From Winogradskyella psychrotolerans RS-3 (lineage in GTDB: Bacteria; Bacteroidota; Bacteroidia; Flavobacteriales; Flavobacteriaceae): a stretch of DNA of 64,000 nucleotides. The stretch covers positions 1 to 64,000 of the forward strand of contig NZ_ATMR01000124.1 of assembly GCF_000427335.1 (NCBI RefSeq), given 5' to 3'. The position numbers were made by a program, and so were the translations under genes. Within the stretch, counting starts at the first letter, position 1. Each line of letters begins with the position of its first letter. Under the pieces are notes generated by a model. The model was not told the origin of the DNA. It made no database searches and was given only the letters and a program-made list of their open reading frames with translations. Below are positions 9,526-17,905 of the stretch, piece after piece.

Positions 9526-10728
9526 TTAGCTATTTATCAAGCTAGGAGTAATTCGCTGAGAGGCAATTTTAGAAGCCACAATTCCTAGTCCAAAAATGGT
9601 GACTAAAACAATAAGGACATTAAAAAAATTAATACGAACAGGATACGCTAAATCTGGAGTTAGCATTACAAACTCAAAAGACTGTTGTGTAAATACAATT
9701 AGTAATCCAAGAGTCACTCCAATAAGTCCACTTACAACCGTCATTAAACTACCCTGTAAAAAGAAAATGGATTTAATGGTTTTGGTTTCGGTTCCTAAAT
9801 AATATAAGGTATTGAGTGATTTCTTCTTGTCTAGAATCATCATTATAATCGCACCGATAACATTGAATAATGCAATGATAATGACTAACGTAAAGATGAG
9901 GTAGATGGCAAGGTTTTCGGTATTCAACATTTTGAATAAAGCATCATTTAATTCTGCTCTATTTTTTATGCTGAATTTATCTCCGAAGGCAGTTTCAATT
10001 TGAGACCTAATAAGGTCTTCATTAGCGTCAGGATTCAATTTAATCTCAATAGCACTGCGTTGGTTCTCTTTATAACTAAGTAATTGCTTAGCCAGTTCAA
10101 TATCCGAAAAAACATAATTATTATTGTACTGCTCGTTGATATCAAATAGCCCAACATTATTCACATAAACCGAATTATAATACCCTTGAATAGAAGTGGC
10201 TTGACCTTTTCCAACCTTGGGAACATAAAAGGATAGTGGCTTTAAATAATCGAGAACACCAAAAGACAGATTATTAGAAATTCCCCAACCAGAAACAACT
10301 TCATTACTATTAGGAGTAATCCAATTTCCTTTGGTTACCATTGAGTCAATACTCGTAACATTTTGGTAGTTTTTATCTACACCTTTTAAGGTGGCAATAA
10401 GATTTTTATTTTCAGATTTAATAAAAATGCGTTCTTCAATAATTTCAGAAGAGGCTTCAATACCTTCAATTTTTAAAAGGGAGGTATGATCATTTTCGGA
10501 CCATTGAAACGATTTACCCTCAGAAGGTATTAATTTCAAATCAGGATCCACAAAAGTGGAAAAATTAAGACTATAATCCTTTAAACCCGCAAATACAGAT
10601 AACACAATAAAAAGTGCTGCTGAAGCAATAATAACTCCACCAGAAGCAATTAAGGTCATAATATTTATAGCATTATTACTGCTTTTAGAAAACAGATAAC
10701 GTTTTGCTATATATAAAGGGAAATTCAC
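9526..10728 (-). CDS. FtsX-like ABC transporter permease (LolC/LolE type)
   Basis: A 400-residue membrane protein with one N-terminal transmembrane segment (INIMTLIASGGVIIASAALF), a periplasmic domain of about 230 residues and three C-terminal segments, the MacB-PCD plus FtsX layout. The opening YIAKRYLFSKSSNNAINIMT is typical of LolC/E-like permeases that move lipoproteins. No ATPase gene is adjacent, so the partner must be elsewhere. The start is GTG at 10728, directly after the rbfA stop, so the two are probably translationally coupled. Confidence 0.87.
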   Translation of the reverse strand: MNFPLYIAKRYLFSKSSNNAINIMTLIASGGVIIASAALFIVLSVFAGLKDYSLNFSTFVDPDLKLIPSEGKSFQWSENDHTSLLKIEGIEASSEIIEERIFIKSENKNLIATLKGVDKNYQNVTSIDSMVTKGNWITPNSNEVVSGWGISNNLSFGVLDYLKPLSFYVPKVGKGQATSIQGYYNSVYVNNVGLFDINEQYNNNYVFSDIELAKQLLSYKENQRSAIEIKLNPDANEDLIRSQIETAFGDKFSIKNRAELNDALFKMLNTENLAIYLIFTLVIIIALFNVIGAIIMMILDKKKSLNTLYYLGTETKTIKSIFFLQGSLMTVVSGLIGVTLGLLIVFTQQSFEFVMLTPDLAYPVRINFFNVLIVLVTIFGLGIVASKIASQRITPSLINS

Positions 10729-11127
10729 TTAAGATTTTTTACGCTTGCCTAATAAGTCTGGATTCTCTAATGGATTGTCTTCGCCTTTTAAAGAACGCTC
10801 AATACCATCAATATATTCTAAAGAGTCATCGATAAAAAATTCTAATTGTGGCATACGTCTAAGTTGGTGACGTGTTCGTTGCGCCAACTCGTGCCTAATA
10901 AGAGGCTTATTAGATGTAATTCCTTCGAGTAAAGGTTTTGCTTCTTTATTAGGGAAAATACTTAAGTAAACCTTTGCTACAGAGAGATCTGTAGTTACAT
11001 TTACTTTGCTCACTGAGATAATAACACCTCGCAAACCACCATCGGTAGCTGCTTTTTGTAAAACCTCTGCTAAATCTTGTTGGAGGATACCTCCTATTTT
11101 TTTCTGTCTTTGTGTAAATTCTTCCAT
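10729..11127 (-). CDS. rbfA: Ribosome-binding factor A
   Basis: RbfA helps mature the 16S rRNA 5' end in 30S subunits and matters for growth in the cold. The 132-residue protein has the KH-like fold signature: the N-terminal helix TQRQKKIGGILQQDLAEVLQ, the strand VTTDLSVAKVYLSIFP, and the helix-strand part RTRHQLRRMPQLEFFIDDSL. A Lys-rich tail (LLGKRKKS) ends the protein. Its stop codon directly abuts the GTG start of the permease gene. Confidence 0.94.
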   Translation of the reverse strand: MEEFTQRQKKIGGILQQDLAEVLQKAATDGGLRGVIISVSKVNVTTDLSVAKVYLSIFPNKEAKPLLEGITSNKPLIRHELAQRTRHQLRRMPQLEFFIDDSLEYIDGIERSLKGEDNPLENPDLLGKRKKS

Positions 11128-11243
11128 GATGATTATTATAACTAATCGTCTGCAAAAGTAGAGGTTATTTAAGGATTATCTTATTTTTGAGTGTAGAAAA
11201 TGATTATTACTAATGATAATTTTAAGAATTAAATAAAGAGATA

Positions 11244-11257
11244 CCTGCTTTCGCAGG
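11244..11257. repeat. Short REP-like hairpin upstream of mce
   Basis: CCTGC-TTTC-GCAGG, nine bases before the start codon of the epimerase gene and close to its ribosome binding site (AAAGG). It resembles the palindrome at 106-123. It could affect translation of the downstream gene, but that is only an inference. Confidence 0.5.
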
Positions 11258-11265
11258 CATAAAGG

Positions 11266-11670
11266 ATGAAAAAAATAGAACATATAGGAATCGCTGTTAA
11301 GGATATAGAAAAATCTAATACGCTTTTTAAAGCCTTATTTGGAGAAGACCATTATAAGATTGAAGATGTAGAAAGTGAGGGTGTAAAAACATCTTTTTTT
11401 AAATGTGGTCCTAATAAAATTGAATTATTACAGGCTACCAATGAAGAGAGTCCGATTGCTAAATTCATTGAGAAAAAGGGGGAAGGCATGCATCATATTG
11501 CTTTTGCTGTTGATGATATTGAGGAGGAAATTGAACGCTTAACGAAAGAAGGCTTCACCATGATACACAAAGAACCAAAACAAGGAGCGGACAATAAATT
11601 AATTGCTTTTTTACACCCAAAATCCACTAATGGTGTTTTAATTGAGCTTTGTCAAGAGATAAAGAACTAA
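11266..11670 (+). CDS. mce: Methylmalonyl-CoA epimerase
   Basis: A vicinal-oxygen-chelate protein of 134 residues that interconverts (R)- and (S)-methylmalonyl-CoA in propionate metabolism. The metal-ligand pattern is visible: His in KIEHIGIAV, His in GMHHIAFAVDDI and Glu in VLIELCQ. The motif KGEGMHHIAF is characteristic of the epimerase within the superfamily. It reads from its own promoter region and precedes a tRNA gene. The methylmalonyl-CoA mutase genes are not in this window. Confidence 0.93.
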   Translation: MKKIEHIGIAVKDIEKSNTLFKALFGEDHYKIEDVESEGVKTSFFKCGPNKIELLQATNEESPIAKFIEKKGEGMHHIAFAVDDIEEEIERLTKEGFTMIHKEPKQGADNKLIAFLHPKSTNGVLIELCQEIKN

Positions 11671-11760
11671 AACGATTTATTTTTCTTGTAGAGTTTTAAA
11701 ATATGTAGTAATATTGCACTCTCTTTTAAATAAGAGTAAAGATTAACAGCAATGTTAATT

Positions 11761-11834
11761 GGTCCCATAGCTCAGTTGGTTAGAGCACCTGACTCATAAT
11801 CAGGTGGTCCTTGGTTCGAGCCCAAGTGGGACCA
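11761..11834 (+). tRNA. tRNA with CAU anticodon (elongator Met or Ile2)
   Basis: A complete cloverleaf of 74 bases: acceptor stem GGTCCCA/TGGGACC, anticodon stem CCTGA/TCAGG with loop CTCATAA, T-stem CTTGG/CCAAG with loop TTCGAGC. The 3' CCA is not encoded. The anticodon is CAU. C4 and C5 of the acceptor stem resemble the TilS-modified tRNA-Ile2, but T29-A41 in the anticodon stem resembles elongator Met, so the identity stays open. A TAATATTG element at 11709-11716 may be its promoter. Confidence 0.95.
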
Positions 11835-11841
11835 CTTTAAG

Positions 11842-11885
11842 AATCCGTAATTCATTAATTATAAAATGATTACGGATTTTTTGTT
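11842..11885 (+). terminator. Rho-independent terminator after the tRNA
   Basis: Perfect 10-bp arms AATCCGTAAT and ATTACGGATT enclose an AT-rich loop and are followed by TTTTTG and further T residues. It lies eight bases beyond the tRNA. Confidence 0.88.
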
Positions 11886-12582
11886 TTATAAAATGTACGG
11901 TTAATTGCTTTTTTTTATATTATTCTTGAAGTTATGATAGAATAGTTTACGACAATTATTAAAGTAAAAATGAAGTGGTAATTATTGAAAAAGAACTAAA
12001 ATTTGTAGTTGTTTATTTCAAACCTGACTGAACATTTAGAAGAGAACCTAGCACTAAATTAAATACGGTGTTGGTAAATTGTCTTTTTTTATAGCTATCA
12101 TTCGGCATTTTCTTCTGTCATATACTAATTCCTGATATTTTTCAGGATTATGACTTTGGTTAAAAATTGGCTTATAGTTTTTCATTGAACATTATTTTGG
12201 CTAATAAGTAAGGCTACAATTAGGCGCTATAAAATGAGATTTCAGTTTAAATATGGATAGTGGTTACATCTAAACATTAGAAGACTTCTTCAAGACATTC
12301 ACTTTAAAATCCCCTACAACTGATAGATTTGGATTTGCAGTCATCAATACCAATCCATATCCAAAATGCGAAAGTTTACAACCCTCAATGATTTCTTAAT
12401 TTAGAGCACTATAAACTGGCATAAAATGTTTTTTTGCGTTATCACATCTAAAGATGCAAATAGATACTTAATATTATAATGATTTGAGTCAGTACCCAAT
12501 AAGCTAATTATTAATACATTGACGCTACAATCTGTGAATGACCTACTGATTTAACGGTTAATGAAAATAAATGGATACCTAT
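11886..12582. other. Gene-poor interval of about 700 bases
   Basis: No intact coding sequence is seen on either strand. A small palindrome (TTCCTGA/TCAGGA) lies near 12130-12148, and a short coding-like stretch at 12270-12395 is listed separately. The rest is AT-rich and full of stops, which suggests decayed sequence. Confidence 0.6.
12270..12395 (-). pseudogene. Possible 41-codon gene remnant
   Basis: An open stretch between two stops on the minus strand reads as protein-like sequence (GCKLSHFGYGLVLMTANPN, then LSVVGDFKVNVLKK and a stop). It has no start codon or ribosome binding site. It looks like the C-terminus of a lost gene but I do not recognise the family. Chance cannot be excluded. 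Confidence 0.25.
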
Positions 12583-13401
12583 TTACAATTTAAAAGTCAT
12601 CACAGGTAGTTTTGCGTGGTTTGCTAAATCTTCAGAAATACTGCCTTCTAAAAAATGACTTAAGCCTTTATGAGCGTGTGTGCTTATAGCGATGAGATCT
12701 GCGCTTGTTTCTTCGGCATATTGTATTAATCCATCTTCAACCGTATAACCTGCAATAAACTCCACATTATCTGATCCTCCTGCAGCTGCAAACAACGTTA
12801 CTTTCTCATTAAATTCTTTTGAGCTGATAAAATTACTATAAGGTAGATTGACATATACAAGATGTATCCTACTGCCTAGATTTGAGAACATTGCTAAATT
12901 ATTCTTGTATGCAGACACGTTTTCTGGATTCAGATCTGTGGCTATTACGACAGTTTTTAAGTCAAAATTTTTCGGTTCTGACTTTATAATTAACACAGGT
13001 GTGTTACTATAACGTACCATTTTTTCTGCGTTTGATCCTGTAAATACGCCATCATAATCGGTTAAACCATGGGATCCCATAATAATTAAATCTGCATTTG
13101 TTTCTTTCGCTACGGTATCTACCTCTTTGTACACCTTATGATGCTTAATCATAGGCTCAACTTTTACACCTTCTAGATAGTCCTTTTCTAAAAAAAGTTC
13201 AATTTTTTTATTGGCTATAGCGAGCATAAACAGCATTTCATTTTCGTTCTCTGTTTCGGAATGTGTAAAAATACTATCGGATAATTCTAACATATGCAAT
13301 ACATGGATTACAGCATTATGTTTTTTAGCTAAAATGGCACCAGCCTTTGAAGCAAATTCAGATTGTTTTGAAAAATCGACAGGTATGATTATGTTTTTCA
13401 T
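12583..13401 (-). CDS. Universal stress protein, two UspA domains
   Basis: A 272-residue cytoplasmic protein made of two tandem UspA domains. The first ends with the ATP-binding signature G-2x-G-9x-G-S in IIMGSHGLTDYDGVFTGS. The second has a weaker version (ISTHAHKGLSHFLEGS). Usp proteins bind ATP and support survival under starvation, low oxygen or redox stress. The gene is divergent from osmC, and a TGACCTACGTCA palindrome lies 47 bases upstream of its start, the first of a series in this island. Confidence 0.92.
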   Translation of the reverse strand: MKNIIIPVDFSKQSEFASKAGAILAKKHNAVIHVLHMLELSDSIFTHSETENENEMLFMLAIANKKIELFLEKDYLEGVKVEPMIKHHKVYKEVDTVAKETNADLIIMGSHGLTDYDGVFTGSNAEKMVRYSNTPVLIIKSEPKNFDLKTVVIATDLNPENVSAYKNNLAMFSNLGSRIHLVYVNLPYSNFISSKEFNEKVTLFAAAGGSDNVEFIAGYTVEDGLIQYAEETSADLIAISTHAHKGLSHFLEGSISEDLANHAKLPVMTFKL

Positions 13402-13447
13402 CTTATGTTTTTTTAAGAAAGATGCGAATAGATGAGGTATGATAAAA

Positions 13448-13459
13448 TGACCTACGTCA
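13448..13459. promoter_or_regulatory. Crp/FNR-type operator upstream of the Usp gene
   Basis: TGACCTACGTCA, a copy of the TGAC-N4-GTCA palindrome, 47-58 bases before the usp start codon. The spacing between half-sites equals that of FNR sites (TTGAT-N4-ATCAA). Its regulator is inferred, not shown. Confidence 0.6.
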
Positions 13460-13542
13460 GGACATTTTCATTTAGAGTAAATGCTAAATGATTGGAAAGT
13501 TTAGAATCAAAACAGAAAGAACATAGCGTTTAAGGATCTGGC

Positions 13543-13554
13543 TGACCCAGGTCA
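13543..13554. promoter_or_regulatory. Crp/FNR-type operator upstream of osmC
   Basis: TGACCCAGGTCA is the most symmetrical copy of the palindrome, 86-97 bases before the osmC start. With the site at 13448 it places one operator on each side of the divergent usp/osmC promoters. Confidence 0.65.
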
Positions 13555-13639
13555 TATTTTTTAGATGCGCTTTCTTTTAATTTTACATATCTAGTTTTTA
13601 AGAACCAATACCACTGAAAATTATTTAAAACAAAGGATC

Positions 13640-14098
13640 ATGGAAAAACACACCTATAATGTTAATATCAATTGGACACAAGATCGAAAAGGAATGATGT
13701 GTTCACCAGAATTAAAGAATAATGAAACTAATGAAACCAATTGTTTAGAAGTTGCAACACCACCAGAATTTCCTGGAGGAATGCCAAACATTTGGTCACC
13801 AGAACACTTATTTACTGCAGCTGTAAGTAGTTGCTTAATGACTACATTTTTAGCAATTGCCGGATTTTCAAAGTTAGATTATGTAAGTTTTAAGTGCGCT
13901 TCTAAAGGAATTGTAGAAAAAGTAGAAGGTAAATTTATAGTAAGTGAAGTGTTATTGTTTCCCGAAGTTGTTATCTCAGACGCATCCAAAAGCGATCGTA
14001 TGGAACGCGTTGTGGAAAAAGCAAAAAAAGCCTGTTTAATTTCAAATTCTATTACTTCAAAAATTACCATGGAAACTAAAATTACGGTGCAAAATTAA
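13640..14098 (+). CDS. OsmC-family protein
   Basis: OsmC/Ohr proteins reduce organic or fatty-acid hydroperoxides with a pair of cysteines. Both are visible here: one in TAAVSSCLMTTFLAIAGFS and one in KAKKACLISNSI. The 152-residue length is normal, and WSPEHLFTAAVSSC is the family's helix. It starts at ATG 13640 after an AAAGGA ribosome binding site. It is the first gene of a closely spaced plus-strand run reaching about 17.8 kb, and has a Crp/FNR-type palindrome upstream. Confidence 0.92.
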   Translation: MEKHTYNVNINWTQDRKGMMCSPELKNNETNETNCLEVATPPEFPGGMPNIWSPEHLFTAAVSSCLMTTFLAIAGFSKLDYVSFKCASKGIVEKVEGKFIVSEVLLFPEVVISDASKSDRMERVVEKAKKACLISNSITSKITMETKITVQN

Positions 14099-14149
14099 AA
14101 TCTTGAATGTTTAGGATGATTTTAAATAGAACTACCAAAAAAATAGCAG

Positions 14150-14608
14150 ATGAACAATTTCAGAAATAGACCAAAAGACAATTATATCCACGAGGCTAAT
14201 TGGGAACAATTATATGTACTTACAGAACATTGGAAATCCGATATTTTGTTTTACAAAGATGATTTAAGGTTTCTACATCATCTTATCGACAATTATTTTT
14301 TGTGGCTTTCAAAGAGAGAAAATATTGATTTGGTGCAGGAAATTGAAGTGAAGTTACTTCTAGTAGATAAACAAAGTGATGCATTAGTAGAAAGACTAGA
14401 TAAACATTTGCACCACCTTGCAGAGTTGATAGATGACCCTTTCGTATTTGTTGCAGATACCTTTAGAAATGAGCACGAACTTTTAGAAGATGACCTAGCT
14501 CAATTTGTAAAAGACTTTAGAAATAACCGGAAAGAAGTTTTTTTACTTACAGAACATATAATTAAACGAGGAGGATTGATACGTCAATTTAATAGCATTT
14601 CTAAATAG
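14150..14608 (+). CDS. Unknown helical protein of 152 residues
   Basis: I do not recognise the family. The sequence is predicted helical throughout, with no signal peptide or membrane segment. It is rich in charged residues, His and aromatics (HEANWEQLYVLTEHW, LDKHLHHLAELIDDPF). Leu heptads in LLLVDKQSDALVERLDKHL suggest a coiled coil. It sits 51 bases after osmC in the same orientation and shares the stress context, so it may be a cytoplasmic stress protein. It is unlike any named member of the osmC operon known to me. Confidence 0.75.
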   Translation: MNNFRNRPKDNYIHEANWEQLYVLTEHWKSDILFYKDDLRFLHHLIDNYFLWLSKRENIDLVQEIEVKLLLVDKQSDALVERLDKHLHHLAELIDDPFVFVADTFRNEHELLEDDLAQFVKDFRNNRKEVFLLTEHIIKRGGLIRQFNSISK

Positions 14609-14649
14609 TTTCATAACCACAAAATTGTAATCTGTAAATAATAAGCACT

Positions 14650-14871
14650 ATGAAAAAACTACATAAAATATTAAATGAGATTACGGAGCTCATAACGAAT
14701 ATAGAAACCAATTATCCTGAACTATACCGTTCTTTAGATGAAAATCCTATGACGCTGCCTGTTAGCCAAAATCCGCAAATGGGTAAAGTAGTCATGCAAG
14801 AGTATTTAGACAGCTTAAAGGAATTACTAGAAAGTTATGTAGATGAAGAAAAGATAAAGAATAGCCTGTAA
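14650..14871 (+). CDS. Small acidic protein of 73 residues
   Basis: A short acidic helical protein (KILNEITELITNIETNYPEL then EYLDSLKELLESYVDEEKI) without Cys, signal peptide or membrane segment. It lies four bases upstream of the ArsC-like gene and is surely co-expressed with it. The amphipathic helices suggest a binding or oligomerising partner. No function is recognised. Confidence 0.7.
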   Translation: MKKLHKILNEITELITNIETNYPELYRSLDENPMTLPVSQNPQMGKVVMQEYLDSLKELLESYVDEEKIKNSL

Positions 14872-14875
14872 TATT

Positions 14876-15241
14876 ATGGGAGAAATAGCCACATCAAATA
14901 GACAAATAACACTGTTTTATAGTTCTAAATCAGAAAGAGCAAAACAGACCTTAGCATACGCCAAAGCAGAAGGATTAAAAATTCAAGAAATCGATGTTCT
15001 AAAAACAAAGTTAACAGGAACCCAACTCGTAGAATTAGCAGGCAGACTGAATATGGTGGTAGCAGATTTAGTAAATCAGGAGCATCCAGTATATACCTCT
15101 TATTGCGAACCTCAAAATTTTTCTACCGACGACTGGATTAAATTAATACAACATAACCCAGAGATTATGAAACAACCTATTGCATTAAGAGGCGACAAGA
15201 CAATTTTGGTTGAGACACCTACAGATATCATTAATATTTAA
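14876..15241 (+). CDS. ArsC/Spx-like thioredoxin-fold protein lacking the catalytic Cys
   Basis: The 121-residue protein has the ArsC-family fold order: strand QITLFYSSKSERAKQTLAYA, then GLKIQEIDVLKTKLTGTQL, and late in the protein NPEIMKQPIALRGDKTILV, which contains the cis-Pro region. Real ArsC, YffB and Spx proteins have a Cys in the first loop (usually C-x3-K or C-x2-C); here it reads SSKSERAKQ. It therefore cannot act as a standard arsenate reductase. A binding or regulatory role is possible. It follows the 73-residue gene by four bases. Confidence 0.8.
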   Translation: MGEIATSNRQITLFYSSKSERAKQTLAYAKAEGLKIQEIDVLKTKLTGTQLVELAGRLNMVVADLVNQEHPVYTSYCEPQNFSTDDWIKLIQHNPEIMKQPIALRGDKTILVETPTDIINI

Positions 15242-15267
15242 ATAATTCAATTTAAAACAAACCAATA

Positions 15268-15996
15268 ATGGGAAGGCTAGTACTCGTTAGACACGGAAAA
15301 AGCGTATGGAATGTAGAAAACATATTTACAGGTTGGACAGATGTAGGCCTTGCACCAAAGGGAGTTGAAGAGGCAAAGTTAGCAGGAAAACTTATTAGAG
15401 ACGAAAACATAACTATAGACATCTGCTTTTCATCTTATCTAAAAAGAGCTATTAAAACCGCTTCGATTATTATGGAAATAGCAGATATAGCGTACATAGA
15501 TTTTATTAAAAGTTGGAAACTAAATGAACGACATTATGGTGCTTGGCAAGGAAGGAACAAGGATGTAGTAAGAAAGGAAGTTGGAGAGGATCTTTTTTGG
15601 AAGGTAAGACGTGGTTACGATGCTGCTGCACCTGCGCTATCGACAAATGATAAAAGATATCCAAAATTCGAACCTAAATACAAGAAGCTTAATAGTGTAG
15701 ATTTGCCAGTAACAGAATCTTTAAAAGACACAAAGCAAAGAGCTGTTAAATATTATTTTGAAGTCATTGTACCAGAATTAGTAAAAGGTAAAACCGTACT
15801 TGTTTCTGCTCACGGAAATTCCATTAGGGCATTAATGATACAGATTTTAAATATTCCTGCAAACGAAATTTCAAAAGTCGAAGTACTAACAGGAGTCTTA
15901 AATATTTATGATTTTGATAGCGCTATGACTTTAAAAGAGAATTACATATTAAAACCAAAACAAGAACTATTAATTGAAAATAACGAGAAATTATGA
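15268..15996 (+). CDS. gpmA: 2,3-bisphosphoglycerate-dependent phosphoglycerate mutase
   Basis: This glycolytic enzyme interconverts 3- and 2-phosphoglycerate. Seen in order: the phosphohistidine motif LVRHGKSVWN, NIFTGWTDVGL, LNERHYGAWQG with the second catalytic residue, and VSAHGNSIRAL with the second His. At 242 residues it is the usual length. Its presence inside a stress operon rather than with glycolytic genes suggests a condition-specific copy. Its end overlaps the start of the next gene by four bases (ATGA). Confidence 0.94.
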   Translation: MGRLVLVRHGKSVWNVENIFTGWTDVGLAPKGVEEAKLAGKLIRDENITIDICFSSYLKRAIKTASIIMEIADIAYIDFIKSWKLNERHYGAWQGRNKDVVRKEVGEDLFWKVRRGYDAAAPALSTNDKRYPKFEPKYKKLNSVDLPVTESLKDTKQRAVKYYFEVIVPELVKGKTVLVSAHGNSIRALMIQILNIPANEISKVEVLTGVLNIYDFDSAMTLKENYILKPKQELLIENNEKL

Positions 15997-16538
15997 AATC
16001 CAAGATTCAAGAATACCATAACAATTTTTTTACAATAGGTAAAACAAAAATTTTAGCCTTTACCATAATGACATTTATGGCAGGAACCATTTTAACAAGT
16101 TGTGGTGAGACATCTAAAAAAGATGCCAAAACTGTTAAAGAAGACACAAAAGAACTTAATAAAGATTTAGAGCAAGGTGCAAAAGACACCAGTGAAGAAA
16201 TTAAAACCACTGTAAAAGCAGATTGGGAAAATTTTAAAACGGCATCTGAAACTGCAGTTGAAAACACAGAAAACAACATAAAGGACTTACGAGAAAAAAT
16301 AGCAAAAGCAAGTCAAAATGAAAAAACACGATTAACGGTTCAACTTGATAAATTAGAACTTAAAAACAAAGAGCTTAAAGAGAAACTAGCAGAACGAGCT
16401 GTTGAGTTTAAACAAGATATAGTTGAGTTTAACGAATCTACAATAGAAAGTGAAAAAAGGTTTGAACGTGAATTTAATCACGATATGAAAGAGATGGGTA
16501 CAGCTTTAAAAGATCTGTTTAAAAATAATGAGGATTAA
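15993..16538 (+). CDS. Coiled-coil lipoprotein
   Basis: A 181-residue protein with an N-terminal membrane segment ending in a lipobox (GTILTSC, Cys at about residue 37). A long, charged and Cys-free helical domain follows, full of Lys and Glu with heptad Leu/Val (KLELKNKELKEKLAERAVEF). It resembles small stress-linked apolipophorin- or YtxH-like envelope proteins but shows no named domain. Translational coupling to gpmA is likely from the four-base overlap. It is followed 13 bases later by the HdeD-like gene. Confidence 0.75.
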   Translation: MKSKIQEYHNNFFTIGKTKILAFTIMTFMAGTILTSCGETSKKDAKTVKEDTKELNKDLEQGAKDTSEEIKTTVKADWENFKTASETAVENTENNIKDLREKIAKASQNEKTRLTVQLDKLELKNKELKEKLAERAVEFKQDIVEFNESTIESEKRFEREFNHDMKEMGTALKDLFKNNED

Positions 16539-16550
16539 AAATTAGAAATT

Positions 16551-17101
16551 ATGGAAACCACAGTATTAAATTCAACTCTGTTAGTTACAAAAAACTGGTG
16601 GCTATCCATCTTAATAGGCCTAGTGTACATTATTTTAGGTGTATGGGTTTTTAGAACACCATTGGCGAGTTACATCTCATTAAGCGTCATCTTTAGTATT
16701 TTTATTTTATTTCAGGACTACTAGAAATTATTTTTTCAATTTCAAACAGAAAAGAAATAGATAATTGGGCTTGGTATTTAGCAGGAGGTATTTTGGATCT
16801 TATTATAGGTGTACTTTTAATATCTCATCCAGTAATGACCATGACAATTTTACCATTATACATTGGCTTTTGGTTATTGTTTAGGGGGATTATGGCATTA
16901 GGAATCTCAATCCAGTCAAAATCATTTGGTGTCTCTCAGTGGGGTTGGATGCTAGTATCAGGAATCGCAACCATCATTTTTGCAATTTTAATATTAGCCA
17001 ATCCTGTTTTTGGTGGTTTAAGCATTGTTTATATGACCGCCTTGGCATTTATAATGATAGGACTCTTTAGACTGTTTTGGGGTTTTATTAAAAAGAATTA
17101 A
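16551..17101 (+). CDS. HdeD-family (DUF308) membrane protein, one frameshift
   Basis: HdeD-type proteins have six transmembrane helices and are linked to acid and other stress resistance. The start METTVLNSTLLVTKNWW leads into IGLVYIILGVWVFRTP, and the DUF308 repeat unit recurs (LAGGILDLIIGVLLISHP, VSGIATIIFAILILANP). The frame breaks at 16710-16712, where TTT must be TTTT for the protein to continue as ILFSGLLEIIFSIS. Restored length is 183 residues, typical of the family. A missing base in the read data is the likeliest cause. Confidence 0.87.
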
Positions 17102-17162
17102 AAACATTGCTAATTAGATTAATTTGAAGCAGTGCGTTACGTTCAAAGTAGACAAGGTTGTC

Positions 17163-17762
17163 ATGAGGTTTTCTCTTCTATTCGTCATCGTATGGATCAA
17201 TTCTTTAATAGGCACTACTGATATAAAAAATTGGCTTATAGAAAATACCTTGACGGTTATTGCGCTGCTTTTTTTAATTCTCACCTATAACAAATATCGC
17301 TTCAGTGATTTTAGTTATTTTTTGATTTGTATTTTTCTCTGCTTGCACGTCTATGGTTCTAAATACACCTACGCTGGAAATCTGTTTGGGTATAAGCTTC
17401 AAGATGTCTTTCATTCATCAAGAAACCAATATGACAGATTGGTGCATTTCAATTTTGGCTTTTTGCTGTATTATCCTTTGCACGAATGCCTTTTAAGATG
17501 GTTTAGAATTCCGAAGTCCTTAGCATTGATAATACCTGTATTAATAATTTTATCGGCAAGCGCTTTATATGAAATTATAGAATGGCTGGTCGCAGATGTG
17601 TTTTTCGTGGAAGAAGGGATTTCATATTTGGGAATTCAGGGAGACGTTTGGGACGCGCAAAAAGATATGTCTGTTGCTTTTCTTGGTGTTATGCTCGCTG
17701 CTATGATTTCTTATATCTATAGACGCACCAAATCGTCTGAATCAAAGCTTGATACTTTATAG
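17163..17762 (+). CDS. YjdF-like (DUF2238) membrane protein
   Basis: An integral membrane protein with about six helices. It carries the family signature NQYDRLVHFNFGFLLYYPLH, ALYEIIEWLVADVFF and YLGIQGDVWDAQKDM. The biochemical role of the family is unknown. The chosen start is ATG 17163; an in-frame TTG at 17124 would add 13 residues without changing topology. It ends the osmC-led plus-strand run and precedes the dps promoter. Confidence 0.87.
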   Translation: MRFSLLFVIVWINSLIGTTDIKNWLIENTLTVIALLFLILTYNKYRFSDFSYFLICIFLCLHVYGSKYTYAGNLFGYKLQDVFHSSRNQYDRLVHFNFGFLLYYPLHECLLRWFRIPKSLALIIPVLIILSASALYEIIEWLVADVFFVEEGISYLGIQGDVWDAQKDMSVAFLGVMLAAMISYIYRRTKSSESKLDTL

Positions 17763-17833
17763 AGCACTGTTTTGCTCGTTTTAATAGCAATAACATCCTT
17801 ATCCTGTTAAAGTTTTCAAAAAAATATCTATAC

Positions 17834-17845
17834 TGATGTAGGTCA
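17834..17845. promoter_or_regulatory. Crp/FNR-type operator upstream of dps
   Basis: TGATGTAGGTCA, 61-72 bases before the dps ATG. An in-frame GTG directly after it would place the operator inside the gene, which supports the downstream ATG as the true dps start. Confidence 0.6.
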
Positions 17846-17905
17846 GTGTCAGCATATGAAAAGCAATCTACCTTTGAAGTATTATTAATTATAAAACCTC
17901 AAAAA

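Noticed and set aside
17846..17905. GTG start of dps at 17846
   Set aside because: It directly abuts the operator; the ATG at 17906 gives the normal Dps N-terminus.
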